Position numbers and translations under genes: made by a program. From Salinirubrum litoreum (GTDB taxonomy: Archaea > Halobacteriota > Halobacteria > Halobacteriales > Haloferacaceae): DNA of 64,000 nt. This document shows, piece by piece, positions 9,348 to 18,496 of this stretch. The notes below the pieces were generated by a model. The model was not told the DNA's origin, searched no databases, and saw nothing but the letters and a program-made list of their open reading frames with translations. The stretch spans positions 806,001-870,000 of the forward strand of contig NZ_JAJCVJ010000001.1 of assembly GCF_020567425.1 (NCBI RefSeq). Direction: 5' to 3'. How positions within the stretch are numbered: the stretch's first letter is position 1; every line of letters begins with the position of its first letter.

Positions 9348-9890
9348 ATGGTCGTCACGACGCTGGCAACCGCGCTGTGGGCGATGTTGCCCGCCTACCT
9401 GCCGAACAACGTCGCCGTCGTCGCCGGCGGTGGTCGGCCCATCGACGGCGGCCGCACGATGGGCGGCAACCGTCTGCTCGGAGACGGGAAGACGTGGCGC
9501 GGCACCGCGGTCGGGACGGTCGCCGGGACGCTGTTGGCACTCGGGCTGAACGTCGTCCACGACTCGATCGCGGGCCTGCTGGGCGTCGCACTCCCCTTCT
9601 TCCCGCTCCGGGTCGGCTTCGCACTCGCCTTCGGGGCGATGCTGGGCGACATCGGGGCGTCGTTCGTGAAACGCCGGACCGGGAGCGAACGCGGCGCGGC
9701 GTTCCCCGGACTCGACCAACTGGACTTCGTGGTCGGTGCGCTGGTGACCACGGCGGTCGTCGCGCCGGCGTGGTTCGGCGCGACGTTCACGCTCCCGGTG
9801 GTGGTTGCGGTGTTGATCGCGACGCCGGTCCTGCACGTGGTGACGAACGTCGGGGCGTACCTGCTCGGCCTGAAAGACGAGCCCTGGTGA
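9348..9890 (+). CDS. carS: CDP-archaeol synthase
   Basis: A 180-residue integral membrane cytidylyltransferase that activates unsaturated archaetidic acid with CTP, a central step of archaeal phospholipid synthesis. The cytosolic motifs [14 protein letters not shown] (near 39-52) and [17 protein letters not shown] are diagnostic of CarS, with five hydrophobic helices around them. TTTTATC at 9320-9326 is a good TATA box about 25 bases before the ATG. It is divergent from proline dehydrogenase. Confidence 0.95.
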   Translation: MVVTTLATALWAMLPAYLPNNVAVVAGGGRPIDGGRTMGGNRLLGDGKTWRGTAVGTVAGTLLALGLNVVHDSIAGLLGVALPFFPLRVGFALAFGAMLGDIGASFVKRRTGSERGAAFPGLDQLDFVVGALVTTAVVAPAWFGATFTLPVVVAVLIATPVLHVVTNVGAYLLGLKDEPW

Positions 9891-10229
9891 TCCGGGCGAG
9901 CGTGTCGTCGTCCGGGTGGCTGATCGCAGTCTGTCGGTCGTCTGGTCGTCGGAACCGTGCTGTCGAGTGCTCCCGGAGAGCCGTGGTCTCGACCCTGATC
10001 GCATCCGTGACCCACGGCCGCGACAGTATCCACCACCGCAGGAACCGCCTCGACACCGCACTCCGGTCCTCCTCAGCCTCGCCGGGCGCACTCGTGACCC
10101 GCCTCCCTCGCGCACCCCTGGTCTCTCCGAAGCGCACAAAGCGCACGTCGAGTCAGTCACTCGGTCACCCCGACCGCAGTCCGGAGTCGACAGCGAGTGC
10201 GCTGCTGGCGACACGGGACCGACCCGGCT
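9891..10229. other. Intergenic gap without a convincing gene
   Basis: About 340 bases between the convergent carS and threonine-synthase-like genes. Open frames here give basic, serine/arginine-rich peptides unlike haloarchaeal proteins. I see no promoter, repeat or RNA gene in it. Confidence 0.5.
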
Positions 10230-11411
10230 TCAGATCCCCTGTCCCATCAGGTGACTCCGGAGCACGTCGGCCGTCTTGCCGCCGGACTCGGTGTTCACCA
10301 GCACGACCGTCGCGTCCGCGTCGAACTCGTCGGCCAGTTCCCACGCGCCGGCGGCCGAGGCACCGCCGGCCGCACCCATCTCCACGCCTTCCGACCCGGC
10401 GGCCGTCACGGCACTCCGGAGGATCGACTCGTCTTCGACCGCGACCGCGTCGCCGTCGCACTCGGCGAGCGCCGACACCGCGAGGTCGCCGCCGGCCGGG
10501 TCCGGAATCTCCAGTTCGCCGACGATGGTGTCCGGGTGGTCCCACGCCTCGGTCGTCTCCGCGCCGGACTCGAACGCCTCGACGACCGGGGCACAGCCCT
10601 CCGGTTGGACCGCGAACAGCCGCGGCGTCTCCTCGACCCACCCGGCCGCGACGGCCGACCGGAACCCCTCGGCCAGTCCGACCAGCACCTCGCCGGTGCC
10701 GACCGGGGTGACGACCGCGTCCGGCACCTCCCAGTCGAGGTCGGCCAGCACCTCGTAGGCCACCGTCTTCGCGCCCTCGTGCCGGTAGGGGTTCGTGAAC
10801 TCCTGGAGGGAGGTCCAGTCGGTCGCCAACTGCTCCGAGACGGCCGCCAGCGCGTCCGGGTACCGCCCGCCGACGACGCGCATCTCGCCGCCGTGGACGT
10901 TGATCATCGCCTTGTTCGAGAACGGTGCACGCGAGGGGACGAAGGCGTAGGATCGCAGGTCGGCGCGGCCGGCGTACGCGGCCGCCGACTGCCCGGCGTT
11001 CCCCGGCGTGGCGTGTGCCAGCGGTTCCGGGTCCTCGCCGCCGAACTGCGCGACCGCGGTGACCGCCAGCGACAACCCTCGGTCGAGAACCGTGCCGGTC
11101 GGGTTCCGACTCTCGTCTTTGACGAGGACCGTGCCGGTGTCCAACTCGTCGGCGAGACGCGGGGCGTCCACCAGTGGCGTGTCCCCCTCCGAGATGGTGA
11201 CCGCCGACTCGACCGGGAACGGCAGGAGGTCGGCGTAGCGCCACATCCCCGACCCGTCGGCCAGTTCCGCCGGGTCGGCGGGGACCGCGCCGTAGTCGTA
11301 CTCGGGGGCGAGTGGTGCCCCACAGTCCGGACACCGGTCGAGGTGGTCCGGGTCGAACGTCGCGCCGCAGTCGGTGCAGGCCAGCCCACGGAACGACTCC
11401 GTCGTGTCCAT
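10230..11411 (-). CDS. Threonine-synthase-like PLP-fold protein lacking the catalytic lysine
   Basis: A 393-residue fold-type II homologue of threonine synthase. The N-terminal zinc-ribbon-like CTDC...CPDC (about 12-32) is common in archaeal ThrC. The pre-lysine motif KDESRNPTG is intact, but the following SFKDRG reads TVLDRG: residue 109, which should be the PLP-binding lysine, is leucine (codon CTC). The phosphate loop (ATPGNAGQSAAAYAG) and a C-terminal MGAAGGASAAGA helix remain. It probably no longer does normal PLP chemistry and may be a regulatory or repurposed paralogue. Start ATG 11411. Confidence 0.8.
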   Translation of the reverse strand: MDTTESFRGLACTDCGATFDPDHLDRCPDCGAPLAPEYDYGAVPADPAELADGSGMWRYADLLPFPVESAVTISEGDTPLVDAPRLADELDTGTVLVKDESRNPTGTVLDRGLSLAVTAVAQFGGEDPEPLAHATPGNAGQSAAAYAGRADLRSYAFVPSRAPFSNKAMINVHGGEMRVVGGRYPDALAAVSEQLATDWTSLQEFTNPYRHEGAKTVAYEVLADLDWEVPDAVVTPVGTGEVLVGLAEGFRSAVAAGWVEETPRLFAVQPEGCAPVVEAFESGAETTEAWDHPDTIVGELEIPDPAGGDLAVSALAECDGDAVAVEDESILRSAVTAAGSEGVEMGAAGGASAAGAWELADEFDADATVVLVNTESGGKTADVLRSHLMGQGI

Positions 11412-11494
11412 GGCCGTGTCTTCGGCGCGAGCGACTAAGCCCTTCCCGTCTGTCGGTCGGAGTTGCTTTGTACGCGCCGGTCCAACGCGGTGAC

Positions 11495-12883
11495 ATGACC
11501 GACTCAGTGGTCGTCGTCGGCGGCGGACTCGCCGGACTCGTCGCGGCACGACACCTCGCCGAGGCGGGCGCGGACGTGACGCTCTACGAACAGCACGAGA
11601 CGGTCGGTGGCCGCGTCCGGACCCGCGAGCGGGACGGCTTCACGCTCGACCGTGGCTTCCAGGTGCTGTTCACCGCCTACCCCGCCGTCCGGCGGGAACT
11701 GGACCTCGACGCCCTCGACCTCCGGACCTTCTCGCCGGGTGCGTGCATCTGCCGGCCCGGCAAGCGGTCGATCCTCTCGGATCCACTCCGTGAACCGACC
11801 ACCATCCTCGACTCGCTGCGGAACGACGAGGTGCCCCTCTCGGACAAAGCCCGGACGCTCCTCCTTCGACAGGACCTTCGCGGCAAGAGCGAGAGCGACA
11901 TCTTCGACGGCCCGGACCGGTCGATCCGACAGCACCTCTCGGAGTGGGGCTTCTCGGACGACTACGTCGAGCACTTCGTCGCGCCGTTCTACGGCGGGAT
12001 CACGCTCGACCGGTCACTGGCCACCTCCAAACGCGTCTTCGAGTACACGTTCAAGGCCCTCTCCGCCGGCGAGATCGGCGTTCCCGCAGACGGGATGGGA
12101 GCGATCCCCGAGCAACTCGCCGCTCGCGCCCGCGAGGCGGGAGCCGAGATCCGAACCGGCGTCGAAGCCACCGAGGTCGTCGATCCGGCGAGTTCCGGAG
12201 GGCGTGCGATCGAGATCACCGACGGCGGCGAGTCGGAACGCCTCGACGACCTGCCGACGGACGCGGGAGACGGAGAGACCGCCGAGGCAGACAGCGACGA
12301 GACGGGCGGTTCGGTGACGGTCGAGACGAGCGAGGGGACGGTCGAGGCGGACGCGGTCGTCGTCGCCGCCGATCCGAAGCGTGCTCGCGAACTGACCGGC
12401 GTCCCGTCCATCCCGACCGAGGCTGTCTCCTCCGTGACGCAGTACTACAGCCTCCCGACCGGGACCGACCTCGGCACCGACCGGAAACTCCTCTTGAACG
12501 CGAAGGACGCCAGCCCGAACGCGGTCGTCCCGATGTCGGAGGTCGCGCCGGAGTACGCACCCGCCGGTCGAGAACTCCTCACGGCGACGTTCCTCGGGCG
12601 CGAGGCGCTGGACGCGGACGACGAGGAGTTGTTCACCGCCACCCGGCGCGCGCTGGCGGCGTGGTACCCCGAACGCGACTTCGAGGACCTCGACGTGGTG
12701 GCGACCGACAGGATCGAGTTCGCGCAGTTCGCCCAACCGCCGGGTGTCCACGACGACCTGCCCTCGGCGCGCACGGCCGGCGGCAACACCTATCTCGCGG
12801 GCGACTACACCGGGTGGTCGTCGATCAACGCCGCGATGAAGAGTGGCCGACTGGCCGCCAGTGCGGTGCTGGCGGATCGCTGA
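11495..12883 (+). CDS. FAD-dependent amine-oxidase/phytoene-desaturase-like oxidoreductase
   Basis: A 462-residue flavoprotein with a Rossmann VVVGGGLAGLVAARHL start, the VGGRVRT second FAD motif, a DRGFQVLF substrate segment, and the C-terminal AGDYTGWSSINAAMKSG flavin loop. This is the architecture of NAD(P)/FAD enzymes such as protoporphyrinogen oxidase and carotene desaturases. The substrate is unknown. Residues 250-275 are an acidic low-complexity insertion between two strands. The TATA-like GTTGCTTTGTACG lies about 27 bases before the ATG. It is divergent from the threonine-synthase-like gene. Confidence 0.82.
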   Translation: MTDSVVVVGGGLAGLVAARHLAEAGADVTLYEQHETVGGRVRTRERDGFTLDRGFQVLFTAYPAVRRELDLDALDLRTFSPGACICRPGKRSILSDPLREPTTILDSLRNDEVPLSDKARTLLLRQDLRGKSESDIFDGPDRSIRQHLSEWGFSDDYVEHFVAPFYGGITLDRSLATSKRVFEYTFKALSAGEIGVPADGMGAIPEQLAARAREAGAEIRTGVEATEVVDPASSGGRAIEITDGGESERLDDLPTDAGDGETAEADSDETGGSVTVETSEGTVEADAVVVAADPKRARELTGVPSIPTEAVSSVTQYYSLPTGTDLGTDRKLLLNAKDASPNAVVPMSEVAPEYAPAGRELLTATFLGREALDADDEELFTATRRALAAWYPERDFEDLDVVATDRIEFAQFAQPPGVHDDLPSARTAGGNTYLAGDYTGWSSINAAMKSGRLAASAVLADR

Positions 12884-12940
12884 GTCGGGGGAGACGGGCC
12901 GACCGCCAGCCGTCTGTCGCCTGCCGCTCATCGCCGACCG

Positions 12941-13570
12941 CTACCAGTCGACGCTGGCGTACTTGTTCGACAGACTCTCCACGAAGACGAACGCCGAGAG
13001 CAGTTGGAGGACGACCGCCCCGAGCAGCGAGACGACCATGATCGTGCCGAGCGACAACGGCAGGTTCGAGGCCGCGAAGGGGTCGGCACCCATCACGTCG
13101 ACGTACGACGCGACCGCGCTCGCCCCGCCGAAGCCGAGTGCGAAGCCGGCGTGGGTGATGGCGACCGCGAGCGTGGCGGTGCCGAGTCCGAGAGTCGAAC
13201 AGACGTTCTCGGCGGCGAGCAACTGCTCGGCTTCGAACTCCGAGATGTTCGGTTCGCGTGCGAGTCGCCGCACCGCCACGCCGGCGTGCCCCAGTCCCGT
13301 GAGAACGAGCAGGAGCGCGCCGGCGAAGCCGAGGACCGCGAGTTTCGGCGACGCGAGTGCCAACTCGCCGGTGAGATACTGCATCCGTGTGGAGTCCGGG
13401 AGCGCGGCCGCGATAGGTAACAGCGCAGCGAGCGACAGCAGGAGGTAGCTCTGCCACGCGAGCTTTCGGTGGATCGCCTGTTTGAACACGCCGAACCGAA
13501 GCGCCCGGAGTCGGTCGTAGGTCGACTCGCCGAGGACGGCGTCGGTGATCGGGTCGTCTGACTTCCCCAT
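12941..13570 (-). CDS. Haloarchaeal multi-helix membrane protein
   Basis: A 209-residue protein with about four hydrophobic helices (near 41-57, 77-97, 125-150 and 175-197). Soluble parts include a start with MGKSDDPITDAVLGEST and a loop LAREPNISEFEAEQLLAAEN. I do not recognise a family. A TATA-like GATATAGG on the minus strand (13597-13604) is about 27 bases upstream, so the start is well supported. Confidence 0.7.
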   Translation of the reverse strand: MGKSDDPITDAVLGESTYDRLRALRFGVFKQAIHRKLAWQSYLLLSLAALLPIAAALPDSTRMQYLTGELALASPKLAVLGFAGALLLVLTGLGHAGVAVRRLAREPNISEFEAEQLLAAENVCSTLGLGTATLAVAITHAGFALGFGGASAVASYVDVMGADPFAASNLPLSLGTIMVVSLLGAVVLQLLSAFVFVESLSNKYASVDW

Positions 13571-13655
13571 ACAGGTGGTCGTCTCTCGGCAACCCTATAT
13601 CACGCTTTCGGCCGATAGAGCGCCTCTCAGGTGTATTTAGTTTAGTTTCCGAGAG

Positions 13656-13676
13656 GAGTTAAGATCGGGTTAACTC
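13656..13676. promoter_or_regulatory. Palindromic operator-like site upstream of the alpha-glucosidase
   Basis: GAGTTAA-gatcggg-TTAACTC: two perfect 7-bp inverted arms separated by 7 bases. It lies about 105 bases before the glucosidase ATG, and just downstream of an AT-rich GTATTTAGTTTAG (13633-13645) that could be the TATA box. If so, the palindrome overlaps the transcript start and would suit a repressor. Confidence 0.45.
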
Positions 13677-13780
13677 GTCGATCGCCGGACACGATCGACC
13701 GACAGCGTCGGCCCGGGAGTCCTCACGGGACCCCGATACCGATGCAAAACACTACCTTCCCGATCCGCGTTACGCGACCT

Positions 13781-15574
13781 ATGACTGCCGACTCGCCAGA
13801 TGCGGACGTACCGGAGCAGACCTCGCCGGGGTCCGGCGGAGACGTGGCCGTCCCGGACCGCCAGTGGTGGAAGGAGGCTGTCGTCTACCAGATCTATCCG
13901 CGAAGTTTCCGCGACACCGACGGCGACGGAATCGGCGACCTCGCCGGGATCACCGAGCAGGTGCCGTACCTCGCCGACCTCGGTGTGGACGTGGTCTGGC
14001 TCTGTCCGGTCTACGACTCGCCGAACGCCGACAACGGCTACGACATCCGGGACTATCGCGCCGTCCACGAGGAGTTCGGGACGATGGCCGACTGGGAGGC
14101 GCTCCTCGCCGAACTCCACGACCACGACGTGCGCCTGCTGATGGACCTCGTCGTCAACCACACCTCCGACGAACACGAGTGGTTCCAGCGCTCTCGCCGA
14201 GAGGAAGACGGGTACGAGGACTACTACTACTGGCGCGACGGCGTGCCGGCGGAGTCGGTCGACTACGAGGTCGCGTGGGAGGGTGGCCCAGTGGGGGAAG
14301 CGCCGCCGAACAACTGGGAGTCGTTCATGGGCGGGTCGGCGTGGAGCTACGACGACCTGCGCGAACAGTGGTACCTCCACGTCTTCGACGAGAAACAGCC
14401 CGATCTGAACTGGCGGACGCCGGCAGTCCGACAGGAGGTCGACGACCTCGTCGAGTGGTGGCTGGCGAAGGGAATCGACGGCTTCCGGATGGACGCGATC
14501 AACTACATCTCGAAGGCCGAGGGCCTGCCGGACGGCGACCCCGAGAACTTCCCTATCGGCGTCGAGCAGTTCGGGCACGGTCCGCGCATCCACGAGTACC
14601 TGCGAGGGCTGTACGACCGTGTGCTGTCGCGCTACGACGCGATGACGGTCGCGGAGATGGCCGACACGAGCGTCGACCTCGCAGAGGAGTACCTCGGCGA
14701 GGACGGCGACGGGCTGAGCATGATCTTCCACTTCGAGCACATGGAACTCGATCTGAGTCCCGAGGGCCGGTGGGACCACGAGGGGTGGGGCGAGTGGGAC
14801 CTCACGGATCTGAAAGAGACCACGGCCCGGTGGCAGACCGATCTGGAATCGGGGTGGAACTCGGTGTATCTCGGCAACCACGACCAGCCCCGGATCGTCT
14901 CCCGGTTCGGCGACGACGGCGAGTACCGCCGAGCGTCGGCGACCCTGCTCGCCACCTTCCTGCTCACGAGTCGCGGGACGCCCTACGTCTATCAGGGCGA
15001 GGAGATCGGGATGACGAACGCCGACTTCGCCTCCATCGACGACCTCGACGATCCGATGACCATCGCGCCGGTCCGCGAGAAGATCGAGTCGGGCGAAGTC
15101 GACTCCTACGAGGACCTCCGCGCGTTCGTGAACTACGTCTCGCGGGACCACGCCCGGACGCCCATGCAGTGGTCGGCCGACGAACACGCCGGCTTCACGG
15201 ACGGCGAACCGTGGTTCGCGCTCAACGACAACTACGACGAGATCAACGTCGAGGCGGCGCTGGCCGACGAGACCTCGATCTGGTACCACTACCGCGACCT
15301 GATCGCGCTCCGGCACGCCGAAGACGTGCTGGTGTACGGCGACTTCGAACTCCTGCTTCCCGACCACGAGCAGTTCTACGCCTACCTGCGGACGCTCGGC
15401 GAGGATCGGGTGCTGGTCGTCCTCAACTGGTCCGGCGAGTCGCCGACGTTCGATCCCGACGCCGACCTCGGGGGCGACGCGAGCGAGATACTCCACTCGA
15501 ACTACGCCGACAGCCCGATCAGTCCGGACGGGGCCGACTTCCGACCCTACGAAGCAGTCGTCTACCGGCTCTAA
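13781..15574 (+). CDS. GH13 alpha-glucosidase
   Basis: A 597-residue cytoplasmic (no signal peptide) glycoside hydrolase of the oligo-1,6-glucosidase/alpha-glucosidase branch. Conserved region I is DLVVNHTSDEH and region V QPDLNW. Region II is GFRMDAIN (nucleophile Asp238), region III TVAEMAD (acid/base Glu292) and region IV LGNHDQPR (Asp368). The residue after the nucleophile is Ala rather than Val; in this branch Val marks alpha-1,6 specificity, so alpha-1,4 cleavage (maltose, maltodextrins) is more likely. That is inference. ATG 13742 in frame is an alternative start. No transporter is adjacent. Confidence 0.92.
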   Translation: MTADSPDADVPEQTSPGSGGDVAVPDRQWWKEAVVYQIYPRSFRDTDGDGIGDLAGITEQVPYLADLGVDVVWLCPVYDSPNADNGYDIRDYRAVHEEFGTMADWEALLAELHDHDVRLLMDLVVNHTSDEHEWFQRSRREEDGYEDYYYWRDGVPAESVDYEVAWEGGPVGEAPPNNWESFMGGSAWSYDDLREQWYLHVFDEKQPDLNWRTPAVRQEVDDLVEWWLAKGIDGFRMDAINYISKAEGLPDGDPENFPIGVEQFGHGPRIHEYLRGLYDRVLSRYDAMTVAEMADTSVDLAEEYLGEDGDGLSMIFHFEHMELDLSPEGRWDHEGWGEWDLTDLKETTARWQTDLESGWNSVYLGNHDQPRIVSRFGDDGEYRRASATLLATFLLTSRGTPYVYQGEEIGMTNADFASIDDLDDPMTIAPVREKIESGEVDSYEDLRAFVNYVSRDHARTPMQWSADEHAGFTDGEPWFALNDNYDEINVEAALADETSIWYHYRDLIALRHAEDVLVYGDFELLLPDHEQFYAYLRTLGEDRVLVVLNWSGESPTFDPDADLGGDASEILHSNYADSPISPDGADFRPYEAVVYRL

Positions 15575-15604
15575 ATCGTCGTTTGGAGGCAGTTCGGCAG
15601 AGAC

Positions 15605-16333
15605 CTACAGCATGCGGCGGAAGCGCCCGAGTTCCGGGAACGCCAGCGACTCACCCGCGTCCGCGTCGTAGACGACCGGACGAAGCTCGTTCACTCGGCG
15701 GATCAGCGGCGACTGGAAGTCGCTGGCGCGCATCCCGTTGATCTCCACGCCGGCCGCGAGACTCGTGAACGCCGGGAGCAGCACCACGTCGCGGTTGCGG
15801 TAGACGCCCTCGCCGAACAGGAAACAGGGCCGGCGCTGGCCCTCGATGTTGATCGTCGGGTGGTCGTGCCCGATCACGTAGCAAGCCGGAGTCTCTGTCC
15901 CGTCTAGTTTCGGTTCCTCGTGGCCGTGACAGACGAGGACGTCGTAGTCCGGCCGAGATGGATCGACAGCTTCGATCCGATAGCTGTCGTGCACCTCGCC
16001 GTCCCACACCGAGTCGAGCATCGCGTCGTGGTTCCCGGCGACGAGCACCGGGGTCGCCCCCGCCTCGCGGCACGCCTCGGTGAGGTCCCGCAGACGTTCC
16101 GCGATGCCGTAGCTCGCGCTATCGAACTGGTGGAGCACGTCGCCCGCGAACACGACCTCGCTCGGTTCGCAGGTAGCCAACAGGGCTGTCAGTCGATCCT
16201 GCAGATCGGTCGACTCGCCGAGTGGGAACTCGACCTCGCTGGCCTCGTCTCGGCCGACGTGGGTGTCCGCGAGGACCAGCGTCTCGGTCGCCGGGAGGTA
16301 GACGGCACGGTCCAGAAACTCGATCCAGTCCAC
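15605..16333 (-). CDS. Metallophosphoesterase (archaeal, MPP fold)
   Basis: A 242-residue calcineurin-like phosphoesterase with all metal motifs: LADTHVG (16-25 region), FAGDVLH, AGNHD, CHGHE and GHDHP. The protein is soluble and of the archaeal type usually labelled putative phosphoesterase/ICC-like. Substrate is unknown. The start is a GTG at 16333. It converges with the alpha-glucosidase and diverges from the following regulator. Confidence 0.88.
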   Translation of the reverse strand: MDWIEFLDRAVYLPATETLVLADTHVGRDEASEVEFPLGESTDLQDRLTALLATCEPSEVVFAGDVLHQFDSASYGIAERLRDLTEACREAGATPVLVAGNHDAMLDSVWDGEVHDSYRIEAVDPSRPDYDVLVCHGHEEPKLDGTETPACYVIGHDHPTINIEGQRRPCFLFGEGVYRNRDVVLLPAFTSLAAGVEINGMRASDFQSPLIRRVNELRPVVYDADAGESLAFPELGRFRRML

Positions 16334-16464
16334 GTCCGGAGGTCGGCCGCGACCGGCAAAGCCGTGACGACTCGGGCAGTCCGGTGACGGCTGTCGGGTC
16401 AGCCCGCACCGAGACCGGACACCGAGACGGGAGGCTTTTCTTGCCTCCCCCCGAGCCTTCGCGC

Positions 16465-17244
16465 ATGGCAGACGCCCTGAAAGACAAGCGGACCGCGACC
16501 CGGTTCCGCGTGCTCGTCGAGATCGCGGACCGCCAGCCAGCCGTCAGTCAGGGCGAGATCGCCGACGCGGTCGGCATCACGAGCCAAGCCGTCAGCGAGT
16601 ACATCCGCGAACTCGGCGACGAGGGCTACGTCGAGAAGGAGGGTCGCTCGCGCTACCGAGTCACGAAGGAGGGCGTCGACTGGCTCTTAAGAGAGGCGAA
16701 GTCGATCCGCCGATTCGCCGACCACGTCACCGAGGACGTCCTGGAGACGGTCGAGGAGGACGCCGCCATCGCCACGGCCGACATCGAGACCGGCGACACG
16801 GTGACCCTCTCGATTCAGCGTGGCCTGCTCCACGCGACACCGGGCGACGAGGGGCCGGCGACCGGCGTGGCGACCACCGACGCCGAGGCCGGGACCGACG
16901 TGAGCGTCACGGGCTTCGAGGGGATCATCGACATCGAGTCCGGGAGCGTGACGCTGTTCCAACTCCCGCCGGTTCGGTCCGGCGGGAGTCGGACGGCCGA
17001 CAGTGAGGCGCTCCGAGACGCCTGCGAGGCGGCCGATCTGGTCGTCGCGGCCGGCGTCGAGTCGGTCGTCGCGCTCCGGCAAGCCGGTGTAGAGCCGACG
17101 GTGACGGTCGCCGCCGGCGAGATCGCAGCGGCGGCCGCGCCGGTCGGACTCGACGTCGTCGCGGTCGTCACCACCGAGGCGTTCGGTCGCGTCACCGACG
17201 CGCTCCGCGACGCAGAGGTGGCCTACGAGGTCGCGGATACGTAG
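16465..17244 (+). CDS. Winged-helix transcriptional regulator with C-terminal sensor-like domain
   Basis: A 259-residue protein. Residues 1-75 are a MarR-like winged helix (VSQGEIADAVGITSQAVSEYIRELGDEGYVEKEGRSRYRVT). The remainder is a two-part alpha/beta domain with repeated GVATTDAEAG and AADLVVAAGVESVVALRQAGV segments, resembling archaeal COG2512/COG1497-type regulators. Ligand is unknown. The TATA-like GGCTTTTCTTG lies about 30 bases upstream. Confidence 0.78.
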   Translation: MADALKDKRTATRFRVLVEIADRQPAVSQGEIADAVGITSQAVSEYIRELGDEGYVEKEGRSRYRVTKEGVDWLLREAKSIRRFADHVTEDVLETVEEDAAIATADIETGDTVTLSIQRGLLHATPGDEGPATGVATTDAEAGTDVSVTGFEGIIDIESGSVTLFQLPPVRSGGSRTADSEALRDACEAADLVVAAGVESVVALRQAGVEPTVTVAAGEIAAAAAPVGLDVVAVVTTEAFGRVTDALRDAEVAYEVADT

Positions 17245-17319
17245 GCAGAGGTCGCGGATACGGTGGACGAGGAGAACGAACGAGGCTGTAGTGACAGTCG
17301 GAGGAGAGTCGGCGCGGAG

Positions 17320-17922
17320 TCAGTCGGCGTGGTCTTTGGCGATCTGGTAGGCGTCGCGGAGTCGCTGGAACTCCTCACGGTCGCCACCCTGATCCGGGTG
17401 GACCGACTTCACGCGATCGCGATAGGCGGTTCTGATCGCGTCCCTGTCGGCGGTCGTCGGCAGTTCGAGGTGGTCGAAGGCCGCAGACACCGGATCGTCC
17501 AACTCCTCGATCTCGGGTTCCAGATCCGGCACGTCGAAGGGGAGGCGTCTCCCGAGGTGGATCGCCGGCATCTCGTGTTCACACAGCACCGCGAAGCCGC
17601 CGGCACGCTCGATGACGAAGTACGCCTGCGCGTCGAACGTGATCGCCACGTCACGCTCGGGGAGGTAGAAGGCGACCGTGTGGCCGTACACCGAGTGGTC
17701 CTCGTGGAATCGCTCGTCGATCCGGCGGAGGTAGTCTCTGATCTCGGCTCTCCTGCGGTCGGTCCCGTCGACGCGCGGGCCGGTCGCGTGCGACTGGCCG
17801 GGGAACAATCGGCCCCCGACGACGAACACGCCGGCGACCGCGACGGAGGCGACGACACCGAGACCCAGTCCGACGAGGAGCCACGGCGGGAACAGCGAGA
17901 GCCACTCCGGAAGCACGGACAT
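17320..17922 (-). CDS. Membrane-anchored J-domain protein
   Basis: A 200-residue protein with one N-terminal transmembrane helix (about 13-37), a middle domain of unknown fold with HLGRRLPFDVPDLEPEIEELDDPV, and a C-terminal J domain (146-200). The J domain has an intact HPD at 175-177 (SVHPDQGGDREEF). J domains stimulate Hsp70 (DnaK) ATPase, so this could recruit DnaK to the membrane. It lacks the zinc-finger and C-terminal domains of DnaJ and is not DnaJ itself. No dnaK is nearby. Confidence 0.82.
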   Translation of the reverse strand: MSVLPEWLSLFPPWLLVGLGLGVVASVAVAGVFVVGGRLFPGQSHATGPRVDGTDRRRAEIRDYLRRIDERFHEDHSVYGHTVAFYLPERDVAITFDAQAYFVIERAGGFAVLCEHEMPAIHLGRRLPFDVPDLEPEIEELDDPVSAAFDHLELPTTADRDAIRTAYRDRVKSVHPDQGGDREEFQRLRDAYQIAKDHAD

Positions 17923-18077
17923 CCCTTAGCATCGGGGGCTAAAGAATGACTCGCTACCGCTCGTGGCGACGGTCGGCGTCTCCCGAGACACGCCGAGACA
18001 GCAGTCGGGGCGCGACTCGGCGCTCGGCCTGCACACTCCGGGTCGCCCTTTTCCCCCTGCCCCGCCTCTGTCCACGC

Positions 18078-18341
18078 ATGCGACCGATCCGATTCGAGGA
18101 GGCCGACTCGGCCGACAGAACCGCCATCGGTGAGGGGTTGACACGGCTCGCGGTCCGGGCGAACCGACTGGAGACGGGGCGGGAGGGGGCGAAGTACTAC
18201 CTCCGGCACGACGACGGCTGTGGCGTCTGTGGCCGCCGCATCGAGGCCGGCGACAGCTTCTACCTCGACGCCGACAGCGGCGAAGTTCTCTGTGCGGACC
18301 ACGGCGAACAGCGGCGAGCGCCGGCAGACGCCGAGGAGTGA
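18078..18341 (+). CDS. Small CxxC-containing hypothetical protein
   Basis: An 87-residue acidic protein. Its core reads DDGCGVCGRRIEAGDSFYLD followed by GEVLCADHGEQ, a C-x2-C ... C-x2-H pattern that could hold one zinc. The TATA-like CCCTTTTCC is about 25 bases upstream of the ATG. No named family is recognised. Confidence 0.65.
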   Translation: MRPIRFEEADSADRTAIGEGLTRLAVRANRLETGREGAKYYLRHDDGCGVCGRRIEAGDSFYLDADSGEVLCADHGEQRRAPADAEE

Positions 18342-18496
18342 GGCCGAGTACGCGGGCGACACCGAGTCGAACGCCGTGAACTGGCTGACGGCCAGTGGAA
18401 CGGGTGGTCTCCAACTGGAACAGAGTCGCCGGGGCCGCGAGGAGTTCGGCCGAGTCGTCGCCGACGTCGTGGCGGAACTGGTCGACCGACCCGCTC
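18342..18496. other. Short convergent gap, nothing recognised
   Basis: 155 bases between converging genes. I see no gene or clear terminator hairpin. Confidence 0.4.

Noticed and set aside
9891..10229. Search for a tRNA or small RNA gene in the gap
   Set aside because: No cloverleaf, CCA-adjacent acceptor stem or conserved T-loop could be found.
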